The notes under the pieces were generated by a model. It did not search any database. It saw only the letters and a program-made list of their open reading frames with translations, and was not told the DNA's origin. Shown one piece after another: positions 1 to 8,797 of a stretch of 42,082 nt of DNA. The stretch spans positions 1-42,082 of the forward strand of contig JAOTZC010000021.1 in assembly GCA_029861535.1 (NCBI GenBank). Direction: 5' to 3'. How positions within the stretch are numbered: the first letter of the stretch is position 1; each line of letters begins with the position of its first letter. Source of the stretch: Gammaproteobacteria bacterium (GTDB taxonomy: Bacteria; Pseudomonadota; Gammaproteobacteria; Steroidobacterales; Woeseiaceae). A program made the position numbers and the translations under genes.

Positions 1-2
1 AT

Positions 3-326
3 GTCAACGGCAAAACGATCACGATGCCGGCGTTCCATGGTAGTGAGCACGGTGAGCATCACGAGGTCATCGAGATCGACGGCGCCGGCGTCGATGACAT
101 GGACGTGCGCGTGATGAAAAACAAACATGTTGCAACGATGCCGGGTCCAGACGACATAATGATCATGAGCGGCAAACCGATAGATGACGCGACGCAGCAA
201 GCGATCAAGTCATTACTCGAATCAGCAGGTCACACGAGCGATGTTCGTTTCATCGATTATGAAACACATAAGGGTGGTCGCCACAAAATCAAGATAGTCG
301 AAAAGCGTGTCGACGTCGCCGAATAA
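3..326 (+). CDS. C-terminal part of an unknown protein (5' end outside window)
   Basis: The reading frame is open from the window edge to a TAA at 324-326, so the gene starts upstream; the ATG at 24 is in frame but probably internal. The visible 107 residues begin with a His/Glu-rich stretch (HGSEHGEHHEVIEIDG) and continue with a mixed charged segment, an Asp/Met-rich strand (PGPDDIMIMSGKP), a predicted helix (DDATQQAIKSLLESAG) and a basic C-terminal part. I see no membrane segment or catalytic motif in this part and do not recognise the family. A good intrinsic terminator follows about 30 nt after the stop, so this is the last gene of its transcript. Confidence 0.6.
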   Translation, partial: VNGKTITMPAFHGSEHGEHHEVIEIDGAGVDDMDVRVMKNKHVATMPGPDDIMIMSGKPIDDATQQAIKSLLESAGHTSDVRFIDYETHKGGRHKIKIVEKRVDVAE

Positions 327-358
327 GAAATCACCCCCGTAAAGTTTGAGAGATTAGT

Positions 359-387
359 CCGGAGCTGCATCGCGGCTCCGGATTTTT
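359..387 (+). terminator. Rho-independent terminator of the first gene
   Basis: A GC-rich hairpin with stem CCGGAGCTGC / GCGGCTCCGG (10 bp including one T-G wobble) and loop ATC is followed directly by ATTTTTG. It lies 32 nt after the stop codon at 326 and reads in the plus direction, matching the upstream partial gene. Confidence 0.8.
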
Positions 388-430
388 GCGGCTGCGCGCC
401 GGTCCGTGAGTCTTGTCATTTTTCAACACG

Positions 431-444
431 CCGCAATGTTGCGG
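431..444. promoter_or_regulatory. Short palindrome upstream of the 503 gene
   Basis: CCGCAA-TG-TTGCGG is a perfect 6-bp inverted repeat with a 2-nt centre, about 60 nt before the start at 503 and close to where a promoter would lie. It could be an operator half-site pair or part of a leader hairpin. No convincing -35/-10 pair is visible around it, so the role is a guess. Confidence 0.25.
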
Positions 445-502
445 ATAACTGCTATGCTTACTCAGTGACATTCAATATCACTAATTAGAAGGGATCTAAA
501 CA

Positions 503-1189
503 ATGAAAAGAACAAGCCTATCCGCTTTTGTTATTGCGCTCGCTCTGTCATTTAGTAGCTACGCTCAGGCACAAGCCATCGAACGTGTGATCAGCCTGAA
601 CTTTGATAGTTCAGCCAGTGCTGCGGAAGCATTAGAGGAACTATTCCAGGACAGCGACATGCGCGGTAATAAGGCAACGCTGTATGCGGCCGATTTCGGT
701 GTCATGAGCGGCGCCTCACACGTCATCGTTGCCGACCATGACAACTATGCCGCCCGTGCCACGGCGGATAAGAGACGCCGCGAAAGCCATGGCTGGGCCA
801 AATATTTGCTGGCCACTCAGGATGCAGAATTCGTCAGCGCCGATCTTGCGATTGTCGTTGAGGATTTCGGTAAACCACGCCATGAGGCCGGCTACGTGAT
901 CGTGTTTCTGATGCAGGTGAAAGATGTCAACGCTTATCGCGCAGCCTTGAAGGACCTCAACACCGCACAAAGAAATCCCGGTGTTCTTCGTCTCGTCGAG
1001 CTTCGGTCCGGTAGTACCGCGGTCACCCACGCCGTGCTTGTCGGGGCCGATGATTTTGCCGCAGCGAACGAATATATCGACGAACTTTTCGCGAGCGACG
1101 CGTTCGCGACTTTCAAAGCTAACGTTAGCGACATACGTTCCGTGGTCGCCATCGAGATGTATCGGCGCGTTGGTGCATACGGTTACTAG
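503..1189 (+). CDS. Secreted protein of unknown function, possible ferredoxin-like/YCII-type fold
   Basis: The 228-residue product begins with a clear Sec signal peptide (MKRTSLSAFVIALALSFSSYAQA, cleavage near residue 23), so it should be periplasmic or exported. The start is supported by AGAAGGGA placed 8 nt before the ATG. The mature part looks like two similar alpha/beta halves: each has a hydrophobic strand (SHVIVADHDN; THAVLVGADDF) followed by a short Ala-rich helix (YAARATADK; AAANEYIDELFASDAF). This suggests a tandem dimeric alpha-beta barrel (YCII/DUF1330-like), but it is inferred from pattern only. It sits alone between a terminator and a convergent minus-strand operon. I do not recognise a named family. 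Confidence 0.7.
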   Translation: MKRTSLSAFVIALALSFSSYAQAQAIERVISLNFDSSASAAEALEELFQDSDMRGNKATLYAADFGVMSGASHVIVADHDNYAARATADKRRRESHGWAKYLLATQDAEFVSADLAIVVEDFGKPRHEAGYVIVFLMQVKDVNAYRAALKDLNTAQRNPGVLRLVELRSGSTAVTHAVLVGADDFAAANEYIDELFASDAFATFKANVSDIRSVVAIEMYRRVGAYGY

Positions 1190-1222
1190 CGCCGAGCGAA
1201 AATAGGCTCAGGCATCGATAGA

Positions 1223-1639
1223 TTATGTGCCGATTATTTGCCGCGCCCAGGTCACGACCGACCTGACGCGCGGCGACGCTAGATCATAGGCTTCATCGAA
1301 GCTGACCCAGCGCCACTCGTGGTGCTCCGGCTCGCCCGTTTCGGGTGACGGGCCCATCGTTACTTCCTGCTGCCTGGTTTCGGCCAAGTAGTAGCGCGCC
1401 GTTTTGCCACGGCTGTACGGCCCGGTCTCGATGAAACGCTCGCCCCACGGGAATTCCGTTGCGTTAATACTGGTTTCTTCGCGCAGCTCCCGTAATGCGG
1501 TTTCGAGTGGTTGTTCGCCGTCTTCTTGCAGGCCTTTCGGAAAATCCCAGTGATGAAAGGCCCGCAGCATCAATGTCAGACAACCTTCATCCGATTGGCG
1601 CGCAAGTACGACACCACAGGAAAGTTTTTCATTGTTCAC
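1223..1639 (-). CDS. Nudix hydrolase, Ap4A-hydrolase-like
   Basis: The 138-residue protein has a Nudix box, GLQEDGEQPLETAL-REL-REE-TSI, fitting Gx5Ex7REUxEExGU except that Ser replaces the last Gly. The preceding WDFPKG is typical of bis(5'-nucleosyl)-tetraphosphatases, which cut dinucleoside polyphosphates. I chose the GTG at 1639 because it overlaps the TGA of the permease gene (GTGA), the same coupling used by the gene pair upstream. A longer frame reaching to 1750 would add 37 Arg-rich residues made by reading the permease gene out of frame. Nudix genes are not a standard partner of YbbAP exporters; coupling here may mean only co-transcription. Substrate is inferred. Confidence 0.85.
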   Translation of the reverse strand: MNNEKLSCGVVLARQSDEGCLTLMLRAFHHWDFPKGLQEDGEQPLETALRELREETSINATEFPWGERFIETGPYSRGKTARYYLAETRQQEVTMGPSPETGEPEHHEWRWVSFDEAYDLASPRVRSVVTWARQIIGT

Positions 1640-4131
1640 GCCCCAGCACCCCGCAAAACATCGACCGGCGCCGAGTTTATGGCCCCACGAGCCGCGAAGA
1701 ATCCGCTCGCACAAACGACGACGACGCCGGCGGTCATGCCGGCGACCCACAGCATTGGATTGAACGTATAGGGCAGATTAAACAACTTTACGGCCACGAC
1801 AGCTGCGAGAATCGAGGCACCGGCCGATGCAAGTATGCCCGCCGCCGCGCCCAATGCCGCGAACTCGGCCATAACGCCCGAAAATACGATGCGTTTTCGC
1901 GCACCAAGAGCGCGCAACATCGCACTTTCGAAGCGACGTTCGTCGATCGTCGACTGCACAGCGGCGAATAACACGGCAATTCCCGCGGCAAGCGTAAAGA
2001 AGAACACCGCCTGCACCGCGAGGCTCGCTTTCTCGATAATGCCGCGAACCTGTTGCAGGATGGAGTCGAGGTCGATAACCGAGATTGTCGGGTGCGCTCT
2101 GACGAGCGCCGCCAACGCCGAACGCTCAGCGGGTTCTATACGCATGCTGGCGATAAACGTTGCCGGGTAATCATCGAGTGCGCCCGGCGACAACACGAGA
2201 AAAAAGTTCGGTTGAAATGAATCCCAGTTGATCTTGCGTACGCTGGCAATTTCAGCTTCGAGCTCCTGTCCGGCAATTTCAAACTGCAGCTTATCGCCGA
2301 TTGAAATTCCTGTTTCGACTGAGACCTCCTCTTCGATCGACACGAGCGGCGGCCCAGAATAGTCATCCGGCCACCACTCGCCTGCCAAGATTTCATTGCT
2401 CGCACTTAGCGTTTGTGCCCAAGACAGATTCTGTTGGCGATTGACAAACCATTCGGCGTCTCGTGTCGGGTACTCTCGGTCTTTCACCGATTCACCATTG
2501 ATCGACGTCATACGCGCGCGGACCAGTGGCGAGAAATTCGGCGGCGCGATGTTACGGGACGCGAAAATATTGGCAACGGACACCACCTCATCGCGCTGGA
2601 TGTTGATCAAGAATTGATTCGGAGCGTTTTCATCCAGCGTACGCCGCCAACCTTCGAGCAAATCGGTGCGCACCAAGGTCAACAGCAACAACACCGTCAG
2701 CCCCAAGCCGAAAGCGACAACCTGTACCGCGCTGGCGCGGCCACGGCGTGCGACATTTGCCAAACCATAACGCCAAGCGATGCCGACACCCGAACGAAAC
2801 CGGCCCATAGTGTCAACCAGCGCGCGCCCAACCAGATACAACGCCGCAGCGATAAAGATCATGCCGCTAAGCATGATGATGAGCAGCATCGCATCGCCAA
2901 CGGATTGGTACAGCAATAGCGCGACAGCGCCAAGCGAGATGCCAGCGACGAATATCCGCGACGGTGACGGCGGCATGGCGTCATGTCGCAGCACGCGCAG
3001 CGGGGGCGTATCGCGAAGCTGAATCAGCGATGGCAAAGCAAACCCGACCAGCAACACCAGCGCGCTGCCGCTTGCAAGCACAACGGGCGTCAGTCCCGGC
3101 TTCGGTAAGTCGCCGGCGATAATGTCAGCGAGGATCCACGACAATACTAATTCTGCACCGAAGCCGAGTAAGCTGCCCAAGACAACACCGATAATTCCAA
3201 CAAGGACCAACTGCAGCATCGCGACAGCGATGACAAAACCTTGTGTCGCACCGAGACTCTTCATAAGCGCGACAGTGTCCATCCGTCGATGAGCGAACCG
3301 GCGCGCCGACATTGCGATCGCAACGGCGCTTAGCAGTAGGCTGATAACTGCCGTCAACGACAGAAAACGCTGTGCCCTGTCCGCCGCAGCAAAGGCGCGT
3401 TCACTGCTCTCCTCAGCAGAACGCAGCCGTAATGAATCGGGTAGCTCATCTTCGATTGCGTCGTTAAATTCGGCGACGCGCGAATGGTCGCCGGCGACGA
3501 GCAATGCATACCGAACCCGACTGCCCTCACCGATTAGCCCGCTACCGGGTACATCGATTTCGTTCATTAGCAATGTCGGTGCTAGCGACGCAAAGCCAAT
3601 CGATTGGTCTGGCCGGTAGGTGATGATTGCCGAAATTGTCAGTTGTGCGGTGCCGATATCGAGCACATCACCAACCTTGCCAGATACGCGTGCCATCAGC
3701 GAACTATCGACCCATACCTCGCCGGGCCTCGGTATACCGTCGGCATCGTGTTCATCGCCGAACAACTCTTCGCTGATTCGTACGGTGCCACGCAGCGGAT
3801 AGCCGGCACTAACGGCCGATATGGTCGAAAGCGCACTGTTGTCGCCCAAATACACGACCGTCGGAAACGCCACCATATCGGCAGTACGCAGACCATAGCC
3901 GTCGGCCTCTTCGCGCCACGAATCGGGAATCGGATCCTGCGATCGTAGGCGCAGATCGGCCGCCAGAACTTCATTGGCCTGACGAGCGACAGCCTTGCCG
4001 ATACGATCCGTTAAGAATCCGACTGCTGTAAGCGCTGCGACCGCCAATACAACGGCGGCCAGCAGTACAAGCACCTCACCGGAGCGCAATTCACGGCCAA
4101 AACTTCTTATTGCGAAAACGAGGGCCTTCAT
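1636..4131 (-). CDS. ybbP: FtsX-like ABC transporter permease, YbbP type
   Basis: The 831-residue integral membrane protein has an N-terminal transmembrane helix (about residues 15-42), a large periplasmic domain, a three-helix FtsX block around residues 255-365, a second hydrophobic block around 390-440, a second periplasmic region, and a C-terminal FtsX block ending near residue 825. Length and duplicated layout match E. coli YbbP (about 800 residues). It is the permease of a type VII-fold (MacB/LolCDE-like) ABC system that acts on envelope substrates rather than by classical transport; the substrate is unknown. Its ATG overlaps the TGA of the ATPase gene (ATGA), and it overlaps the Nudix gene downstream, so the three are translationally coupled. 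Confidence 0.92.
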   Translation of the reverse strand: MKALVFAIRSFGRELRSGEVLVLLAAVVLAVAALTAVGFLTDRIGKAVARQANEVLAADLRLRSQDPIPDSWREEADGYGLRTADMVAFPTVVYLGDNSALSTISAVSAGYPLRGTVRISEELFGDEHDADGIPRPGEVWVDSSLMARVSGKVGDVLDIGTAQLTISAIITYRPDQSIGFASLAPTLLMNEIDVPGSGLIGEGSRVRYALLVAGDHSRVAEFNDAIEDELPDSLRLRSAEESSERAFAAADRAQRFLSLTAVISLLLSAVAIAMSARRFAHRRMDTVALMKSLGATQGFVIAVAMLQLVLVGIIGVVLGSLLGFGAELVLSWILADIIAGDLPKPGLTPVVLASGSALVLLVGFALPSLIQLRDTPPLRVLRHDAMPPSPSRIFVAGISLGAVALLLYQSVGDAMLLIIMLSGMIFIAAALYLVGRALVDTMGRFRSGVGIAWRYGLANVARRGRASAVQVVAFGLGLTVLLLLTLVRTDLLEGWRRTLDENAPNQFLINIQRDEVVSVANIFASRNIAPPNFSPLVRARMTSINGESVKDREYPTRDAEWFVNRQQNLSWAQTLSASNEILAGEWWPDDYSGPPLVSIEEEVSVETGISIGDKLQFEIAGQELEAEIASVRKINWDSFQPNFFLVLSPGALDDYPATFIASMRIEPAERSALAALVRAHPTISVIDLDSILQQVRGIIEKASLAVQAVFFFTLAAGIAVLFAAVQSTIDERRFESAMLRALGARKRIVFSGVMAEFAALGAAAGILASAGASILAAVVAVKLFNLPYTFNPMLWVAGMTAGVVVVCASGFFAARGAINSAPVDVLRGAGA

Positions 4132-4835
4132 GCGGCGACCCTACTGTCGCTAACGAGATTGCCGCCATCGAGACTAATGATGCGGTCGCAGCGTTCCGCA
4201 AGCGCCGTGTCGTGAGTGACCAGAATCAGTGTCGTCGACGAGCGCCGATTCAGCTCAAACATCAGGTCCATAATTGTCGAGCCCGTACGTGTATCGAGGT
4301 TGCCCGTGGGCTCATCAGCAAACAGCACAGCCGGTGCGGTTGCGAATGCCCGTGCAATGGCCACCCGTTGCTTTTCACCACCCGATAGTTGCGCCGGATA
4401 ATGTCGGTAGCGATCGGCGAGGCCGACCTGTTCGATGATGTCCATCGCGGCTACGCGGGGGTTGGCATGGCTCGCAAGCTCTAACGGCAGCATGACGTTT
4501 TCAAGCGCATTTAGCGATGGCACCAGATGAAACGACTGAAAAACGAAGCCGACGCTCTCTGCGCGGACTCGGGCGCGACCGTCTTCGTCTAGCTCAGACA
4601 AATTTACGCCATTGAGTGTGACATAACCCGATGTCGGCAGGTCTAATCCGGCAAGCAGCGCCAGCAACGTTGATTTACCGGCACCTGATGGCCCCACTAC
4701 CGCTACAGACTCACCGGATCCGATATCGAAAGTCACATCGGAAAGAATGGTCAGACTACCTTCGGGACTGCTAACCTGCTTGCTGAGAGTCACGGCCGAT
4801 AGGACGGCGTTTGTGCCCGATTCATTACTCGACAT
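4128..4835 (-). CDS. ybbA: ABC transporter ATPase, YbbA/LolD type
   Basis: The 235-residue ATPase has Walker A GPSGAGKS (residues 48-55), a Q-loop in [20 protein letters not shown], signature LSGGEKQR, Walker [14 protein letters not shown] and H-loop LILVTHD. The Q-loop and signature are typical of the LolD/MacB/YbbA subfamily. It pairs with the overlapping permease downstream. I place the start at the ATG at 4835 (MSSNESG); an in-frame ATG at 4850 (MKSFRMSS) directly follows AAGG and is an alternative. The 4835 start shares the tetranucleotide CATG with the divergent tesA start. The ybbAP/tesA divergent arrangement is also found in E. coli, supporting the assignment. Confidence 0.92.
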   Translation of the reverse strand: MSSNESGTNAVLSAVTLSKQVSSPEGSLTILSDVTFDIGSGESVAVVGPSGAGKSTLLALLAGLDLPTSGYVTLNGVNLSELDEDGRARVRAESVGFVFQSFHLVPSLNALENVMLPLELASHANPRVAAMDIIEQVGLADRYRHYPAQLSGGEKQRVAIARAFATAPAVLFADEPTGNLDTRTGSTIMDLMFELNRRSSTTLILVTHDTALAERCDRIISLDGGNLVSDSRVAA

Positions 4836-5454
4836 GCGAAAACTTTTCATCCTTACAATGCTGTTGCTCTGCGCCCCTGCCCACAGCAATGGCGATCCTA
4901 CAGTGCTGATTTTTGGTGATAGCCTGAGCGCAGGCTACGGTATTGACGTTGACCAGTCCTGGACCAATTTGTTGCAAGCTCGATTGCGAGCCTTAGGGTA
5001 CGAACATCGTGTCGTTAACGCCAGCATCACGGGCGAAACCACCGAAGGCGGCGCCGCCAGAATTTCCAAGGCGCTAGAAAGATTCAAGCCGGAACTCATC
5101 ATCCTCGAGCTTGGCGGCAACGATGGCCTACGCGGTTTCCCGCCGCAGCGCGTGCGCGACAACCTCGAGGCAATCGTCGCGGCGAGCAAAGCGTCCGGTG
5201 CCGCTATAGTATTACTCGGCATTCGCATACCGCTAAACTATGGTCCCAGGTATTCCAGCGCCTTTGAAAACGTGTTCCGCGAGGTTGCCGCCGAGCAGGA
5301 TATTCCGTGGATCGAATTTTTCATGGACGGCGTGGCACAGAACGACGAGCTGATGCAGGCCGACGGCATTCATCCCAATGCCGAAGCGCAGCCGACGTTG
5401 CTCAACAACGCATGGCCGATAATTTCGGCGTCGCTCCAAAAAGCGACGCTCTAG
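4834..5454 (+). CDS. tesA: Acyl-CoA thioesterase I / lysophospholipase L1, periplasmic
   Basis: The 206-residue SGNH/GDSL esterase starts with a signal peptide ([18 protein letters not shown], cleavage near residue 18). Block I is FGDSLSAGYG with nucleophile Ser30, block III is GGNDGLRG (oxyanion Asn), and block V is DGIHPN with the catalytic Asp and His near residues 177-181. It hydrolyses acyl thioesters and lysophospholipids in the periplasm. Length matches E. coli TesA (208 residues). An in-frame upstream start at 4747 would place the signal peptide internally and is unlikely. No strong Shine-Dalgarno precedes the chosen ATG. It lies head-to-head with the ABC ATPase gene. Confidence 0.93.
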   Translation: MRKLFILTMLLLCAPAHSNGDPTVLIFGDSLSAGYGIDVDQSWTNLLQARLRALGYEHRVVNASITGETTEGGAARISKALERFKPELIILELGGNDGLRGFPPQRVRDNLEAIVAASKASGAAIVLLGIRIPLNYGPRYSSAFENVFREVAAEQDIPWIEFFMDGVAQNDELMQADGIHPNAEAQPTLLNNAWPIISASLQKATL

Positions 5455-5480
5455 AAAAACAATATGATCAGGGGAAATCT

Positions 5481-7139
5481 TTGGAAAAAGTTTGGCTGAA
5501 AACTTATCCAGATAGCGTGCCTGCCGAGGTACCGGAACCGCCGTATCGTTCAATCCGGGACATGATCGAGAACAGCTTCCGCGAGTATCCGGACAATCCT
5601 GCGTACACCAATATGGGTACAACGATCAGCTACGCCGAGCTTGACGAGCTATCCATGAGATTTGCGTGCTATCTGCAGGACACGCTTGGTCTTACGCGCG
5701 GGGAGCGCGTCGCCATCATGCTGCCAAATGTGTTGCAGTATCCGGTGGCTCTGTGCGGCATCTTCCGTGCCGGTCTCGTGGCTGTCAACGTTAACCCACT
5801 GTACACCGCGCGTGAGCTCGAACATCAGTTGAAGGACTCGGGCGCGCGTGCCATCGTAATTTTGGAAAACTTCGCGCATACGTTGCGCGAGATCATCGCC
5901 GATACTGCCGTCGATTACGTTGTCACGACTGGTGTCGGCGACTTGATTGATCGGCCGAAAGGCTGGTTCATCAATTTTGCGCTGCGTTACATCAAGCGGC
6001 AAGTCCCGTCATACCATCTCAAAAGTTCAGTCACATTCCGCAGGGCGTTAAAGCGTGGAAATGGCAAGACAGTGCTACCCGTAGACCTCGGCTTTGCGGA
6101 CATTGCTTTCCTGCAATACACCGGCGGCACAACCGGCGTTTCGAAAGGCGCAATGCTGAGTCATCGCAATATGGTATATAACGTCGCCCAGTCTATGGCC
6201 TGGCAAGACAGTGCATACGACGACGTTGATTCCATCGTCGCGATAACAGCTTTGCCGCTGTATCACATATTTTCGCTGCAGGGTAACTGCCTTGCGATGA
6301 TGGCGCAGGGCGGCTTGAATGTATTAATCACAAACCCTCGCGACTTCCCGGCATTCGTCAAGGAACTTGATCGGCACAAATTTCACTATTTCACCGCCGT
6401 CAACACACTATTCGCCGCACTATTGCACACGCCTGGATTCGCCGATATCGACTTTAGTCAACTGCGGGTCTGCATTGGCGGCGGCATGGCGGTGCAGCCC
6501 GCAGTCGCCGAACAATGGGCAAAAGTAACCGGGTGTGAAATCGCGCAGGGCTATGGCCTGACCGAAACCTCACCAGCGGCCATCGTCAACAAAGTTGGCA
6601 GCAAGTTCACTGGGACCATCGGCCTGCCATTGCCGTCAACGGACGTCATGATCGCCGGTGAAGACGGCAACCCGCTACCGATCGGTGAGGTTGGCGAGAT
6701 TTGCATCAAAGGCCCGCAAGTCATGGAAGGCTACTGGCAGCGCCCCGCTGAGACATCCGACGTCATGTTGCCCGGTGGCTGGCTGCGCACGGGAGACATT
6801 GGCCGGATGGATAAGGACGGCTACACGTTTATCGAAGATCGCAAGAAAGACATGATTCTAGTTTCAGGATTCAACGTGTATCCAAACGAAGTGGAAAACG
6901 TGATTGTCGAAATGGACGGCATTCTGGAGGCCGCCGCGATTGGCATTCCAGACGAACGTTCCGGAGAAGTCGTCAAAGTATTTGCGGTGCGTACCGACGA
7001 ATCCATTACCGAACAGGATGTACTCGAACATTGTCGAGCAAATTTGACTGGCTACAAAAGGCCAAAAGTCATTGAGTTTCGGGAGGATTTGCCGAAAACG
7101 AATGTTGGTAAAATTTTGCGGCGCGCACTTCGTGATTAG
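5481..7139 (+). CDS. fadD: Long-chain fatty acid-CoA ligase
   Basis: The 552-residue adenylate-forming enzyme activates long-chain fatty acids to acyl-CoA. Visible motifs are the P-loop YTGGTTGVSKGA (near residue 212), GYGLTET (near 356), the FACS signature GWLRTGDIGRMDKDGY (near 432), DRKKDMILVSGFNVYPNE, and the C-terminal NVGKILRR containing the catalytic Lys. I place the start at a TTG (5481) with AGGGGA four nucleotides upstream; the N-terminus LEKVWLKTYPDSVPAE aligns with E. coli FadD, whose start is also reported as UUG. A longer frame from an ATG at 5307 would overlap tesA and add unrelated residues. It follows tesA by 26 nt, suggesting one lipid-metabolism transcript. Confidence 0.95.
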   Translation: MEKVWLKTYPDSVPAEVPEPPYRSIRDMIENSFREYPDNPAYTNMGTTISYAELDELSMRFACYLQDTLGLTRGERVAIMLPNVLQYPVALCGIFRAGLVAVNVNPLYTARELEHQLKDSGARAIVILENFAHTLREIIADTAVDYVVTTGVGDLIDRPKGWFINFALRYIKRQVPSYHLKSSVTFRRALKRGNGKTVLPVDLGFADIAFLQYTGGTTGVSKGAMLSHRNMVYNVAQSMAWQDSAYDDVDSIVAITALPLYHIFSLQGNCLAMMAQGGLNVLITNPRDFPAFVKELDRHKFHYFTAVNTLFAALLHTPGFADIDFSQLRVCIGGGMAVQPAVAEQWAKVTGCEIAQGYGLTETSPAAIVNKVGSKFTGTIGLPLPSTDVMIAGEDGNPLPIGEVGEICIKGPQVMEGYWQRPAETSDVMLPGGWLRTGDIGRMDKDGYTFIEDRKKDMILVSGFNVYPNEVENVIVEMDGILEAAAIGIPDERSGEVVKVFAVRTDESITEQDVLEHCRANLTGYKRPKVIEFREDLPKTNVGKILRRALRD

Positions 7140-7150
7140 GAGAGGCGTTA

Positions 7151-7218
7151 GCAATGGTGGTGTTCATCGTCATGGCTCGCTTACGCTGCGCTTTACTTCC
7201 GCTGAACACCACCATCGC
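7151..7218 (-). repeat. Hairpin element, family 1, copy A (core on minus strand)
   Basis: The arms ATGGTGGTGTTCA (7154-7166) and TGAACACCACCAT (7203-7215) are perfect reverse complements; two more pairs lie outside a G-U-compatible position. Between them, 7170-7199 carries the 30-nt family core, which on the minus strand begins GAAGTAAAGCGCAGCG and ends GCGAGCCATGA. The same core occurs at 7672, 11807 and 11964 with unrelated arms. The copy lies between the fadD stop and the small secreted-protein gene. No T-run follows, so it is not a canonical intrinsic terminator. Confidence 0.85.
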
Positions 7219-7265
7219 CATCGCCCTGCATAAACCAGATCGTGATTTCTAGTTCGGAGACAATA

Positions 7266-7634
7266 ATGCGTCGAAAATTCGTAGCTGCGGCACTTGTTTT
7301 GCTTGGTTTCACTGCCGGCATCGCTGCAACGCCTAAGATGTTGGACCCGGTGCACGTCGCGCCACACATTTATCAACTTGCGTTCGAGAACGAAAAAGTA
7401 CGCGTGTTGAAAAGAACAATTCGCAACGGTGAAACCTCTCCACTTGTTTCGCAACCTGATCGCGTCGTTATTTACCTGAACCCATGCGCTTGGATGGAGG
7501 ATGACGGCAAACGTGGCGAGCGAATGCGCGATTATAAGTTTGGCGAACCGACTTGGGTAAAGGCCAACTCACACGGCGGTGACACGGCGAATGTTATTCA
7601 ACAATGCAGTGTGCTTGAGATCGAACTGCTTTAG
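7266..7634 (+). CDS. Small secreted cupin-like protein of unknown function
   Basis: The 122-residue product begins with a signal peptide (MRRKFVAAALVLLGFTAGIAA, cleavage near residue 21). The mature part has alternating short strands (HIYQLAFENEKVRVLKRTI, RVVIYLNPCAW, NVIQQCSVLEIEL) and the phrase FENEKVRVL with a following RNGETSP turn, which resembles small secreted cupins. Two Cys residues could form a disulfide in the periplasm. The ATG at 7266 puts the signal peptide at the N-terminus; an in-frame start at 7242 is less likely. The gene is flanked on both sides by family 1 hairpin elements and ends convergently with hemE. Confidence 0.65.
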   Translation: MRRKFVAAALVLLGFTAGIAATPKMLDPVHVAPHIYQLAFENEKVRVLKRTIRNGETSPLVSQPDRVVIYLNPCAWMEDDGKRGERMRDYKFGEPTWVKANSHGGDTANVIQQCSVLEIELL

Positions 7635-7639
7635 CCGCC

Positions 7640-7733
7640 GCTGAGGGTGGCGGATGACAGGTCCTTCATCGGAAGTAAAGCGCAGCGTAAGCGAGCCATG
7701 ACGATGAGGGGCCTGTCATACGCCACCCTCAGC
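7640..7733 (+). repeat. Hairpin element, family 1, copy B (core on plus strand)
   Basis: The outer arms 7640-7661 and 7712-7733 match at 21 of 22 positions as reverse complements (GCTGAGGGTGGCG with one mismatch, then ATGACAGG). Inner arms 7662-7671 and 7702-7711 pair with T-G wobbles and end in TCATCG/CGATGA next to the 30-nt core at 7672-7701. The element fills the space between two convergent genes and its last base is the last base of the hemE stop codon, so it would sit at the 3' end of transcripts from both sides. Confidence 0.9.
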
Positions 7734-8797
7734 TACTCGTGATACTTCGGGCTCAGTTCATGCACTGCGTCGACTAGTATGCCTAGGTTTTCTGGATCGA
7801 TGTCGGGCGTAATTCCGTGTCCGAGGTTGAACACATGCCCCGGGCCATCGCCGTAACTTTCCAGTGTGTCTGCCACGCCCTGTCTGATCGCCTCTGGGCT
7901 CTCCCGTAAGATTGCCGGGTTCAGATTACCCTGTAGTGCGACCCTGTCATCGACGTAGCGGCGTGCCGTCTTCAAGTCTGTCGTCCAATCGACGCCCAGC
8001 GCATCACAGCCGGTGTCAACCATATCGGCAAGCAGTGGCCCTGCGCCTTTCGTAAACAATATCACCGGTATCTGTTGTCCGTTGCTCGCACGCGTCAGAC
8101 CATCGACAATCTTTTGCATACTAGCCAGCGAAAAGCGCCGGTAGTCGTCCGCCTCGAGCGCGGCGCCCCAGGTATCGAACAACATGACTGCCTGCGCACC
8201 AGATTCGATTTGCGCATTCAGATAGTCCGTTGTAATTGACGCAACTTTGTTCAACATGTCATCAAGTGCCGCCGGCTCATCTTTTGCGAGCGCCTTGATT
8301 GTTGGGAATTCACGGCTTGAGCCGCCTTCGACCATGTAAGTGCCCACTGTCCATGGGCTGCCTGCAAACCCGATCAGCGGCACACTGCCGGCGAGTTCCT
8401 GCCGTATCCTGCTGACGGCGTCAAATACATAACGCAACTCTGCCGAGACATCCGGCGTCGGCAGATTCTGAATTTCGCGCCGGCTTGTTACCGGTCGTTT
8501 GAATTTCGGTCCCTCTCCGGTCTCGAAGTACAGGCCGAGCCCCATTGCGTCAGGCACGGTCAGAATGTCCGAGAACAGGATTGCAGCATCCAATTTGAAA
8601 CGTCTTAACGGCTGCATCGTGACTTCACAGGCTAATTCCGGATTGCGGCATAGACTCATGAAGTCGCCGGCTTGCGCGCGAATCTCCCGGTACTCGGGCA
8701 AGTAGCGACCCGCCTGCCGCATGATCCAGACCGGTGTACGCGGCACCGCTTTTCTCAACAGTGCGCGTAGAAATAGATCATTCTTGAGTTCGTTCAT
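7733..8797 (-). CDS. hemE: Uroporphyrinogen decarboxylase
   Basis: The 354-residue cytosolic enzyme converts uroporphyrinogen III to coproporphyrinogen III by four decarboxylations in heme synthesis. Family motifs are [16 protein letters not shown] near the N-terminus, [14 protein letters not shown] (catalytic Asp region), [17 protein letters not shown], and the C-terminal [13 protein letters not shown]. Length is the usual 350-355 residues. Its ATG overlaps the pyrF stop by four nucleotides (ATGA), so the two genes are translationally coupled. The stop codon abuts hairpin element copy B. Confidence 0.97.
   Translation of the reverse strand: MNELKNDLFLRALLRKAVPRTPVWIMRQAGRYLPEYREIRAQAGDFMSLCRNPELACEVTMQPLRRFKLDAAILFSDILTVPDAMGLGLYFETGEGPKFKRPVTSRREIQNLPTPDVSAELRYVFDAVSRIRQELAGSVPLIGFAGSPWTVGTYMVEGGSSREFPTIKALAKDEPAALDDMLNKVASITTDYLNAQIESGAQAVMLFDTWGAALEADDYRRFSLASMQKIVDGLTRASNGQQIPVILFTKGAGPLLADMVDTGCDALGVDWTTDLKTARRYVDDRVALQGNLNPAILRESPEAIRQGVADTLESYGDGPGHVFNLGHGITPDIDPENLGILVDAVHELSPKYHE

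Noticed and set aside
1495..1971. Plus-strand open frames opposite the Nudix and permease genes, and many similar antisense frames in the window
   Set aside because: They are Arg/Pro-rich mirror translations of well supported genes on the other strand, lack family motifs, and are typical of GC-rich DNA.
4460..4480. CATGGCTCGC inside the ABC ATPase gene as a fifth family 1 copy
   Set aside because: Only ten bases match and neither the rest of the core nor flanking arms are present.
5307..5480. N-terminal extension of FadD from an ATG at 5307
   Set aside because: It overlaps tesA out of frame and has no similarity to FadD N-termini; the TTG at 5481 has a good ribosome binding site.
7151..7218. 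Family 1 hairpins as integron attC sites or IS200/IS605 ends
   Set aside because: attC sites conserve the outer simple sites, not the loop, and no integrase or transposase gene is in the window.
7640..7733. Family 1 hairpins as ordinary rho-independent terminators
   Set aside because: Loops are 29-30 nt and no T-run follows the stems, unlike the clear terminators at 359 and 12597.
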